This document shows positions 25,559 through 32,701 of a DNA stretch of 37,327 nucleotides, piece after piece (the stretch's first letter is position 1; the number at the start of each line of letters is the position of its first letter). Origin of the DNA: Rhodoferax sp. OV413 (GTDB taxonomy: Bacteria; Pseudomonadota; Gammaproteobacteria; Pseudomonadales; Pseudohongiellaceae). The stretch covers positions 1-37,327 of the forward strand of contig CALQJO020000030.1 in the NCBI GenBank assembly GCA_943330915.2. Direction: 5' to 3'. The position numbers and the translations under genes are program-made. The notes beneath the pieces are model-generated. The model was not told where the DNA came from. It worked only from the letters and a program-made list of their open reading frames with translations, and ran no database searches.

Positions 25559-26737
25559 CTACAGTTCCCGTGCGATAAGCAATTTCATGATTTCGTTGCT
25601 GCCGCCATAGATTTTCTGGATACGTGCATCGATATACATTTTTGCGATTGGGTACTCCATCATGTAGCCATATCCGCCAAAGAACTGCAGACATTCATCA
25701 ACAATCTCGCATTGTTTTTGTGTTGTCCACCATTTCGCCATTGCAGCGGTGGAGGCGTCCAATTTGCCTTCCAATAATTTCATAGCACAGTCGTCAACAA
25801 AAACCCGGGCAATTTTTGCTTCGGTCAATCGTTCAGCCAATCTGAACTGAGTATTCTGGAAGTCGAGAATGCGCTTGCCAAACGCCTTTCGTTCCTTGAC
25901 GTATTCCCGTGTGTATTCGAGCGCCCTTTCAATTGCTACGCAGGCACTGACAGCAATGATCAGGCGTTCTTGTGGCAACTGCTCCATCAACTGCACAAAC
26001 CCCAGCCCTTCCTGAGCGCCCAACAGATTCTCCCTGGGAACTCTGACATCATCAAAAAACACCTCGGATGTGTCCTGGGCTTTCAGTCCAATCTTTTCAA
26101 GATTCCTGCCGCGAACAAAACCGCCATGACCTTCTACGGTGTCGGTCTCGACCATAATCAGCGACACACCTTTTGAACCTGCGGCAGGGTCCGTTTTGAC
26201 AACCACACAGATCAGATTCGCCAACTGCCCGTTGGTCAAAAAAGTTTTCTGGCCGGTTATGCTATAGGTATTATCAATTTTTTTTGCTTGCGTCGTGATG
26301 CCCTGAAGATCTGATCCGGTACCGGGTTCAGTCATGGCGATGGCGCCCACCAATTCACCGCTGGCCATACGCGGTAACCATTTTTGTTTCTGCTCTTCTG
26401 AACCATATTGCAGTATGTAATGCGCAACAATCCCGGAGTGCACTGAATTGCCAATGCCCGTAATACCCGCTCTTGCCATTTCTTCTTCAATGATCATTTC
26501 GTGTCTGAAATCACCACCGCCGCCGCCATACTCGTCAGGAATAGATGCGCACAAGATGCCGGCAGTTCCTGCTTTCAACCATGCATCTCTGTCGACTATG
26601 CCCTGCTCATCCCAACGTTTGACGTGCGGCACAAATTCTTTATTAAAAAATCGCGCGATATGATCGCGCATGATGCTGAGTTCCTCGTTCATCCATGGTG
26701 ATGTGGCCGACGAACTGTTTGCTGTAGCGTGTATCAT
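25559..26737 (-). CDS. Acyl-CoA dehydrogenase, long-chain type
   Basis: This 392-residue FAD flavoenzyme introduces the alpha,beta double bond in acyl-CoA. Visible motifs are IPDEYGGGGGDF, AMTEPGTGSDLQG (FAD/substrate), GQKTFLTNG and the C-terminal IYGGSNEIMKLLIARE. Glycine replaces the Glu that most ACADs place before GxxEI, as in long-chain and isovaleryl types. The base should instead be Glu257 in QLPQERLIIAVS, matching LCAD. The preferred acyl chain cannot be read from sequence. It lies 36 bp downstream of an SDR gene, probably in one operon, and its stop is 7 bp from the end of pilU. Confidence 0.93.
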   Translation of the reverse strand: MIHATANSSSATSPWMNEELSIMRDHIARFFNKEFVPHVKRWDEQGIVDRDAWLKAGTAGILCASIPDEYGGGGGDFRHEMIIEEEMARAGITGIGNSVHSGIVAHYILQYGSEEQKQKWLPRMASGELVGAIAMTEPGTGSDLQGITTQAKKIDNTYSITGQKTFLTNGQLANLICVVVKTDPAAGSKGVSLIMVETDTVEGHGGFVRGRNLEKIGLKAQDTSEVFFDDVRVPRENLLGAQEGLGFVQLMEQLPQERLIIAVSACVAIERALEYTREYVKERKAFGKRILDFQNTQFRLAERLTEAKIARVFVDDCAMKLLEGKLDASTAAMAKWWTTQKQCEIVDECLQFFGGYGYMMEYPIAKMYIDARIQKIYGGSNEIMKLLIAREL

Positions 26738-26773
26738 GCGGGGAAAGCTCCTGATGAGTATTCAATTCTATGA

Positions 26774-27544
26774 TTAACGAGCTGCCATGCGAATGCCAGC
26801 ATCAAGGCGGATGACTTCTCCGTTAAGATAGGCGCAACGGATGATATGCACGGCCATATCTGCGAACTCTTCAGGCTGCCCCATACGTTTTGGGAACTGA
26901 ATCATGTCGAGCAATGCGTCTTTTACCGGTTGCGGTGATGCCATCAGTAATGGTGTTGCAAAAATGCCCGGCGCAATGGTCATCACTCGGACGCCATCTC
27001 GTGCCAGATCACGTGCGATTGGTAATGTCATAGAGGCGATACCTCCCTTGGACGCGCTATAAGCTGCCTGACCCATTTGTCCATCGTATGCAGCAACCGA
27101 TGCAACGTTGACAATCACACCACGTTCATTGTCGCTATTTTGTGGTTCGTTCTTCACCATCGCGGCAGCGCAGAGTCTTAACACGTTAAAGGTGCCCAGC
27201 AAATTCACCCTGATAACACGGGTAAACTGCTCCATGCTCATGGGGCCGTCTCTGCCGACAGTTTTGGCTGCAGCACCAATGCCGGCGCTGTTAATGTTGA
27301 TATGCAGATTGCCAAAAGTATTCAGTGTCTTAGTAATCGCAGACTGAACCTGGTCCTCGTTACTGACGTCTCCGGCTGCCCAAATGGTCTGGGCGCCTAA
27401 TCGTTCAGCCTGTTCCTGCACACGAGTCGCATCCAGATCAAACATCATGACATTGACGCCCTCTGAAACGAGGCGCTGCGCGGCCGCCAATCCAAGGCCA
27501 GAGGCTGCACCGGTGATGAATGCTGTTTTTTGTTGCAATTGCAT
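26774..27544 (-). CDS. Short-chain dehydrogenase, 3-hydroxyacyl-CoA dehydrogenase type 2-like
   Basis: This 256-residue classical SDR has the NAD-binding TGAASGLG (11-18), NSAG at about 85-88, catalytic Ser149, and Tyr162 with Lys166 in AAYSASKGG. Asp36 (MFDLD) at the end of the second strand favours NAD over NADP. The overall pattern, including RDGVRVMTIAPGIFATPLL and FPKRMGQPEEFADMAVHII, is that of HSD10-like enzymes, which oxidise 3-hydroxyacyl-CoA, often branched (2-methyl-3-hydroxybutyryl-CoA). Being upstream of an acyl-CoA dehydrogenase and divergent from an AMACR-like gene supports a role in branched or fatty acyl-CoA breakdown. The divergent intergenic gap is 120 bp. Confidence 0.9.
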   Translation of the reverse strand: MQLQQKTAFITGAASGLGLAAAQRLVSEGVNVMMFDLDATRVQEQAERLGAQTIWAAGDVSNEDQVQSAITKTLNTFGNLHININSAGIGAAAKTVGRDGPMSMEQFTRVIRVNLLGTFNVLRLCAAAMVKNEPQNSDNERGVIVNVASVAAYDGQMGQAAYSASKGGIASMTLPIARDLARDGVRVMTIAPGIFATPLLMASPQPVKDALLDMIQFPKRMGQPEEFADMAVHIIRCAYLNGEVIRLDAGIRMAAR

Positions 27545-27664
27545 GGTAAAACCCCGTCAAATTCTTGTTATGAACGAATTCACAAAACATGTGGCCGGCC
27601 GCAAGAATGAAAGAACAGCGCCATAAAATCAACCATCAAAAGTCATCGTTACGGAAGCTTTGTT

Positions 27665-28753
27665 ATGGGCCCTTTGCACGGATTCAAAATCATCGAAATG
27701 GCGGCCATAGGCCCTGTGCCGTTCTGTGGCATGTTGTTGTCAGACATGGGTGCCGATGTTGTGCGTATTGACCGTCAAGGGGTTGTGAGTATGTTCCCGG
27801 ACAATCCTGTGAATCGTGGTCGCAGATCAATCGAACTTAATCTGAAAGCTGATAATGACCGGGAGTTGGCATTGGCCTTGATATCCAAAGCAGATGCGCT
27901 GATCGAAGGTTATCGCCCTGGCGTGATGGAGCGCCTGGGATTGAGTCCTGATGTGTGTCTGCAACAAAACAAAAAGTTGGTGTACGGCCGTATGACAGGC
28001 TGGGGCCAATATGGTCCGCTCGCCAATGCTGCCGGTCATGACATCAACTATATTGCGCTGACAGGGGCATTGCACGCGATGGGCGCTGATTCAAGGGCCC
28101 CTCACCCGCCACTGAATCTGGTAGGTGATTATGGTGGTGGTTCGTTATATCTGGCCATGGGTGTGCTCGCAGCACTGCTAGAGGCCAGTAAGTCAGGTCA
28201 GGGGCAAGTCATCGATGCAGCAATGACTGACGGCAGTGCAAGCTTGATGACCATGTTCTATGGCATGATGGCAGCGGGTAGTTGGCGGAACAAACCTGGG
28301 CACAATTTGCTGGACGGTGGGGCTCCGTTTTACGACTGTTATACCTGTGCAGATGGACGTCATATCAGTATTGGCCCGATTGAGCCTCAGTTTTATGCAG
28401 AATTGCTGCAGCGCTGCGAGATTACCGCCCCCGTCATGCAGGTGCAGATGGCGTTAAAGACCTGGCCTGAACAAAAGCAGATACTGAGTAGTGTATTTTT
28501 GGGAAAAACGCGCGATGAATGGTGTGAAATTCTCGAAGGTACCGATGTATGTTTTGCGCCAGTTCTGGATATGAATGAAGCTACCCGGCATGTTCACAAT
28601 GTTGCAAGATCTACGTTTGTGGAGAGCCATGGGCAATTGCAACCAGCCCCTGCTCCACGTTTCAGCCGCACTCAGGGCAAAATTTCCGGACCAGCACCCA
28701 GCACTGATCAACATCGTCAACAAATTATTGATGACTGGAAAGTTGTCAGGTAA
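27665..28753 (+). CDS. Alpha-methylacyl-CoA racemase-like protein (CoA-transferase family III)
   Basis: This 362-residue protein of the CaiB/AMACR fold starts [33 protein letters not shown]. The catalytic residues of alpha-methylacyl-CoA racemase are present at nearly the numbering of the M. tuberculosis enzyme: His125 ([13 protein letters not shown]), Asp155 (LVGDYGGGS) and Glu240 (GPIEPQFY). This favours racemase over CoA-transferase, whose nucleophilic Asp lies elsewhere. It would convert the (R) to the (S) form of 2-methyl-branched acyl-CoA so that acyl-CoA dehydrogenases can act. The SDR/acyl-CoA dehydrogenase pair is directly divergent, and the amidase gene follows after 39 bp. Confidence 0.9.
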   Translation: MGPLHGFKIIEMAAIGPVPFCGMLLSDMGADVVRIDRQGVVSMFPDNPVNRGRRSIELNLKADNDRELALALISKADALIEGYRPGVMERLGLSPDVCLQQNKKLVYGRMTGWGQYGPLANAAGHDINYIALTGALHAMGADSRAPHPPLNLVGDYGGGSLYLAMGVLAALLEASKSGQGQVIDAAMTDGSASLMTMFYGMMAAGSWRNKPGHNLLDGGAPFYDCYTCADGRHISIGPIEPQFYAELLQRCEITAPVMQVQMALKTWPEQKQILSSVFLGKTRDEWCEILEGTDVCFAPVLDMNEATRHVHNVARSTFVESHGQLQPAPAPRFSRTQGKISGPAPSTDQHRQQIIDDWKVVR

Positions 28754-28792
28754 CGGCTTTATGAGTCGATCACAAAAATTCAGAGAGTCATC

Positions 28793-30268
28793 ATGCTGAG
28801 CAATACTGAATATATCGTTAACGATGCAGTCGGCCTCGCTGATCTTAGGGCAAGCGGTGATGTCAGCGCGCAGGAACTGCTGCAGTGTGCCTTGTCGCAA
28901 TCTGCACGCTTAAACCCATCGTTGAATGCCGTTGTCACTGAAGACGCTGAGGGCGCACGGAAAATCGCAAGCGCGCTGGATGGTTCAAAACATCAAGGCT
29001 TGTTATCCGGTGTGCCGTTTCTGGTCAAAGAGGTCAATGCCGTTGCCGGATGGCCGCATACCCGCAGTACACAACTGTTAAAAAATCAGATCGCCAAGGT
29101 CGACAGCGCCGTTGTGCGTCGCTACAAGCAGGCTGGATTGGTGCCATTTGGCAGCACCAACACACCAGAACTTTGCCTGACCATCACAACTGAATTTTCT
29201 TTGTTCGGGGTTTGCCGAAATCCTCATAATCTTGCGCACACGACCGGGGGTTCCAGTGGTGGTTCGGCAGCCGCGGTGGCGGCGGGTATTGTACCGGCAG
29301 CTGATGCCAGTGATGGTGGTGGTTCTATCCGTATTCCTGCCGCAAACTGCGGTTTGATCGGTTTGAAACCCAGTCGGGGACTGACGGTGGTGGAAGCGGA
29401 TGTCGGGGCAGCCTGGAGTGGCATGAGTGTCAGTCACGTGGTCACGCGCTCGGTTCGCGACAGCGCAGCATTTTTGGATATTCTTAAACTCGGAAAACCA
29501 GAGTTGTTTGCGCTGCCAGAATATCGGGAGTCGTACTATTACACTCACACGCGCGTACCGGGAAAGCTGAGAATCGCGTTGCAGAGACGGCACCCGGGTG
29601 GTCACCCGGTTCACGCTGACTGTCTGGCTGCTTTGGATCAGGTCGGCCGGCTTTGTGAAGGCAACGGCCATAGTATTGAAGAGACTGCACTACCCGTCGA
29701 TTATGCAAAGGTCGGCGCAGCGATGGCGACATTGATTAACATCCATGTTGCACAGATCGTTAGCGCCGGGTTACAGACAGTCACGGCGAAAGAATTTGCT
29801 TCCGGCAAAAACCGCGACTCTGGCTCATCATTATCTCTGACACTGGAATCTGCCGGCCTGTCGGAATCCAGTCGACGTATGGCTGCCAGAGGCATGCAAA
29901 GCAGCGCTGCCCAATATCTGGCCGCGCTGGACACAATCAAACAAGCTGAGCGTCAAATGGCGACCCTGCATCAACAGTTTGATATTGTGCTGTCCCCAGT
30001 GCTTGCTCAACCGCCGGCGCCGCTGGGCTGGCTAGATATGAACTCTGGTGATGTCCGTGAATATGCAAGCCGGTATGCCAGTTACAGCCCGTTTACGGCA
30101 CTTTTTAATGGGACAGGCCAACCTAGTATCTCTCTGCCAATGTTTACCGACAGCAATAATTTACCCATCGGGGTAATGGCCAGTGCGGCCTGGGGTATGG
30201 ATCATCTGTTACTGCAATTGGCTAATCAGTTGATTCCCGGGGTTGTTGCAACGGCACACATGCCTTGA
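28793..30268 (+). CDS. Amidase signature family hydrolase
   Basis: This 491-residue amidase has the Ser-cisSer-Lys triad: Lys79 in PFLVKEVNA, Ser154 in TGGSSGGSAAAVAAG and the nucleophile Ser178 in DGGGSIRIPAANCG. Fold and spacing match the amidase signature family (GatA, fatty acid amide hydrolase and 6-aminohexanoate cyclic-dimer hydrolase relatives). It has no signal peptide, so it is cytoplasmic. Substrate is unknown. The pairing with an AMACR-like gene and the divergent acyl-CoA genes suggests that it frees a carboxylic acid from an amide before CoA activation, but no acyl-CoA ligase is present here. The frame ends with ATAHMP and no C-terminal extra domain. Confidence 0.88.
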   Translation: MLSNTEYIVNDAVGLADLRASGDVSAQELLQCALSQSARLNPSLNAVVTEDAEGARKIASALDGSKHQGLLSGVPFLVKEVNAVAGWPHTRSTQLLKNQIAKVDSAVVRRYKQAGLVPFGSTNTPELCLTITTEFSLFGVCRNPHNLAHTTGGSSGGSAAAVAAGIVPAADASDGGGSIRIPAANCGLIGLKPSRGLTVVEADVGAAWSGMSVSHVVTRSVRDSAAFLDILKLGKPELFALPEYRESYYYTHTRVPGKLRIALQRRHPGGHPVHADCLAALDQVGRLCEGNGHSIEETALPVDYAKVGAAMATLINIHVAQIVSAGLQTVTAKEFASGKNRDSGSSLSLTLESAGLSESSRRMAARGMQSSAAQYLAALDTIKQAERQMATLHQQFDIVLSPVLAQPPAPLGWLDMNSGDVREYASRYASYSPFTALFNGTGQPSISLPMFTDSNNLPIGVMASAAWGMDHLLLQLANQLIPGVVATAHMP

Positions 30269-30363
30269 GGTGACTGCCTACCCAGTGCATAAGGCAATTG
30301 GTATACTGCCGGCCTTTTTTGAATGGCGTTGATGCCAGCACAACCACAGGAAACAAATTTGTC

Positions 30364-30987
30364 ATGAGTACATCTTCTACTTTTTCGCGTTGGCGCCCTC
30401 ACCCCTGGCATGGTATTGCCGTGGGTACCGATCTGCCGCGCGTGGTTAATGCTTATATTGAAATCACCCCGTTTGACCAGATGAAGTATGAGATCGACAA
30501 AGATTCCGGCTACCTGTGTATCGATCGTCCACAACCCACGTCCGCTCAGCAGCCCACCTTGTATGGTTTTATTCCACGCACGTACTGCGGTAATCGTGTG
30601 CGAGATCTGATGCCGGGTACAGAGTGTGGTGATGGCGATCCCCTGGACATCTGTGTGATCAGCGAGCGCGCGATTGACCGCTCTGAAATCATCATCAAAG
30701 CCAAAGTATTGGGTGGTTTGCCTATGAATGATGGTGGGGAGGCTGACGACAAAATTATTGCTGTGATCAAAGATGATCCGGTCTTCGGCCACATGAACGA
30801 TATTTCAGAATTGCCGCCCACGCTTGTGCACCGCATTTCTCATTACTTTCAGACCTACAAAATGGTTCCCGGGAAAGCGAACAAAGTCTCCATTGGTGCT
30901 GCCTACGGCTACGAGCACGCTAAAGTAGTGCTAGCAGCCGCTATGGCTGACTACGATGAAGACTATGGAGATGTACTCAGCGAGTGA
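30364..30987 (+). CDS. ppa: Inorganic pyrophosphatase, family I
   Basis: This 207-residue enzyme hydrolyses PPi to phosphate and so pulls biosynthetic reactions such as ArgG. The signature is [12 protein letters not shown] (Asp90, Asp92, Asp95). [11 protein letters not shown] and the [12 protein letters not shown] segment hold further metal- and phosphate-binding residues. ATG 30364 is chosen over an upstream frame since the fold starts soon after and the family starts with W-H-G-like segments. It is about 30 residues longer than E. coli PPase (176), mainly at the N-terminal end and in loops. A strong hairpin terminator follows the stop by 17 bases. The gene symbol is by family, not by close similarity. 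Confidence 0.9.
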   Translation: MSTSSTFSRWRPHPWHGIAVGTDLPRVVNAYIEITPFDQMKYEIDKDSGYLCIDRPQPTSAQQPTLYGFIPRTYCGNRVRDLMPGTECGDGDPLDICVISERAIDRSEIIIKAKVLGGLPMNDGGEADDKIIAVIKDDPVFGHMNDISELPPTLVHRISHYFQTYKMVPGKANKVSIGAAYGYEHAKVVLAAAMADYDEDYGDVLSE

Positions 30988-31004
30988 ATACCCGCTATTG
31001 AGAT

Positions 31005-31037
31005 AAAAAAACGGCCTACGGGCCGTTTTTTTATTTG
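31005..31037. terminator. Bidirectional intrinsic terminator between ppa and xdhC-like gene
   Basis: A-run 31005-31011, stem ACGGCC (31011-31016), loop TACG, stem GGCCGT (31021-31026), T-run from 31026. The perfect 6-bp stem is flanked by A and T tracts, so it can end transcription of the pyrophosphatase gene rightward and of the XdhC gene leftward. The XdhC stop codon (31031-31033) lies within the T-run side. Confidence 0.88.
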
Positions 31038-32005
31038 AGAACTTTGTGCCTGACTGCCGTTACCTCAGCAAGAATTGAAATGGCGATTTCTGCCGGTGTC
31101 TTGCTTCCTATCATGTAACCAATGGGTGCATGTAGTTTTGCGATTTCTGCCTCGCTCAATCCAAGTTCAGGCAGGCGCAATCTTCGGTTTTCAGAGGTCC
31201 GTTCTGATCCCATTGCACCAATGTAAAATGCATCGGTTTTTAAGGCTTCCATCAAGGCCATATCATCAACGCGCGGATCGTGTGCCAGCGCGATTATTCC
31301 GCTATAGGGATTGCTGAACTGATCACGCACCAGATCATCAGGCAGATCTGATGACAGATGCACACCTGGTACAAACCAGTTGTCCAGGTAGTCAGGTCTG
31401 GGGTCGCACAGGGTAACATCATAATCCATACTCAGCGCCAGTTCAGCGACATAACGTGCCACGTCACCCGCGCCAAGCAGCAGCAGTCGATATCGGGGAC
31501 TCAGACTATGCTGCATCTGCGTATGAGACCAGATAATTGCATCATCTGAAGACTCTGGAGAAGTATCGATATGACCGGTGATTAGATCCACTCGCCGACT
31601 GATACGTTGGTGCTGATTCAAAGCAGTATCAATAGCGGAAAATGTTTGGATATTGTGAGGGGTTGCCTGGATCAGTTCCAGCATGACATGCAGCTGACCA
31701 CCGCACGGTAATCGCAACCGCGCCTGCTCCTCGGCCGATACGCCATAATGAACCATAAAAGGTTTCTTTTCAGATTCATAACGGGTTTTTAGCGCACCCT
31801 CGCGTAATTGCTTTAAAAAGTCTTCCTCAATACAACCACCCGAGATAGACCCTACCAATTCACCATCCTGGGTACACGCCATCATCGCCCCAACAGGTCT
31901 GGGAGATGAACCCCATGTCTTTATAATGGTCGATAACCAGACGGATTTGCCCTCTGCCAGCCATTTGGAAACCCAGGCGATGATGTGGTGTTGACTGCTT
32001 TGCAT
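31031..32005 (-). CDS. XdhC/CoxF-family protein (molybdoenzyme maturation)
   Basis: This 324-residue protein has an N-terminal XdhC/CoxI domain: WLSTIIKTWGSSPRPVGAMM and VGSISGGCIEEDFLKQL (usual form SGGCVE). The C-terminal domain is Rossmann-like: LLLLGAGDVARYVAELALSMDYDVTLCDPRP, with ALAHDPRVDDMAL and FYIGAMGSERTSENRRLRL. XdhC proteins bind molybdenum cofactor, promote its sulfuration and insert it in xanthine dehydrogenase-type enzymes. No xdhA/xdhB or CO dehydrogenase genes are in this window. A MocA-like gene that could make the cytosine form of the cofactor is at 14247. It is downstream of ogt by 192 bp on the same strand, and ends in the shared terminator. Confidence 0.88.
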   Translation of the reverse strand: MQSSQHHIIAWVSKWLAEGKSVWLSTIIKTWGSSPRPVGAMMACTQDGELVGSISGGCIEEDFLKQLREGALKTRYESEKKPFMVHYGVSAEEQARLRLPCGGQLHVMLELIQATPHNIQTFSAIDTALNQHQRISRRVDLITGHIDTSPESSDDAIIWSHTQMQHSLSPRYRLLLLGAGDVARYVAELALSMDYDVTLCDPRPDYLDNWFVPGVHLSSDLPDDLVRDQFSNPYSGIIALAHDPRVDDMALMEALKTDAFYIGAMGSERTSENRRLRLPELGLSEAEIAKLHAPIGYMIGSKTPAEIAISILAEVTAVRHKVLK

Positions 32006-32197
32006 ATCTTTAAATCCTTATCACCGACAGTTTTATAACGGCAAGCGTTGACCAGACTTGAATACGCGACCGAGCTTCACAGGGCCAGCGGGCCTGAGTA
32101 TACACCTTCTTTTATTAGGGAAAAAAACAGACTGTTTGTGGATTTATCACGTGGCTCTGATCGGTACTCGGGCTAAACGCCTGGGGCTGCGAATAGG

Positions 32198-32701
32198 TTA
32201 TTGGAGACTGAAGGGCGCGTGAGTCTGTTCCAGTCGCAACAAAAATTCTTTACAGTCAAGGCCGCCACCAAAACCAATGAGAGCGCCGTTACTGCCAATA
32301 ACGCGGTGACAGGGGATTACAATTGGTAATGGATTCTGGCCGTTGGCTGCTCCAACCGCCCTGCTCGCTTCAGGTTTTCCGATGCGTCTAGCGATATCAC
32401 CGTAACTGCAAGTCGCGCCGTAGGGGATCTTCTCCAGTGCGGCCCAGACCGCTAACTGGAAATCGGTGCCTTTTGGCGTTAATGCCAGCGAGAATGTGTT
32501 CAGTTCTCCCGCAAAATAGGCTGCCAGCTGTTGCTTGACCGGTTTAAAAGCATCGTTACGTCTCATCCAGTCAGCAGACGGGAGCCTGGTAGCCTGGCCT
32601 GTCGGAAAACTGATGAGTTCTAGCGACACGCCATCACCGGCCAGCAGTAAACTGCCAACCGGTGAGTCGTAATAGCTGTAGTAAGTGGCGCTCATATTCA
32701 C
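32198..32701 (-). CDS. ogt: Methylated-DNA-[protein]-cysteine S-methyltransferase
   Basis: This 167-residue suicide enzyme repairs O6-alkylguanine and O4-alkylthymine. The acceptor cysteine is Cys131 in PIVIPCHRVIGSNG (PCHRV), and KGTDFQLAVWAALEKIPYGAT with SYGDIARRIG is the DNA-binding helix region containing the arginine finger. GTG 32701 overlaps the stop of the upstream dehydrogenase gene (GTGA), so coupling is likely; ATG 32695, two codons on, is the alternative, and neither has a clear ribosome site. There is no Ada N-terminal domain, so it is Ogt-type. It shares an operon with two quinohemoprotein dehydrogenases, an unusual context that may link it to aldehyde stress. Confidence 0.93.
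   Translation of the reverse strand: MNMSATYYSYYDSPVGSLLLAGDGVSLELISFPTGQATRLPSADWMRRNDAFKPVKQQLAAYFAGELNTFSLALTPKGTDFQLAVWAALEKIPYGATCSYGDIARRIGKPEASRAVGAANGQNPLPIVIPCHRVIGSNGALIGFGGGLDCKEFLLRLEQTHAPFSLQ

Noticed and set aside
29078-29671. 197-codon open frame antisense to the amidase gene
   Set aside because: Antisense to the catalytic core of a clear amidase, with Arg/Thr-rich composition typical of shadow frames.
32105-32140. Terminator after ogt
   Set aside because: AAACAGACTGTTT with an adjoining A-run looks terminator-like on the minus strand, but the palindrome leaves only a one-base loop, so a real hairpin would be short and weak.
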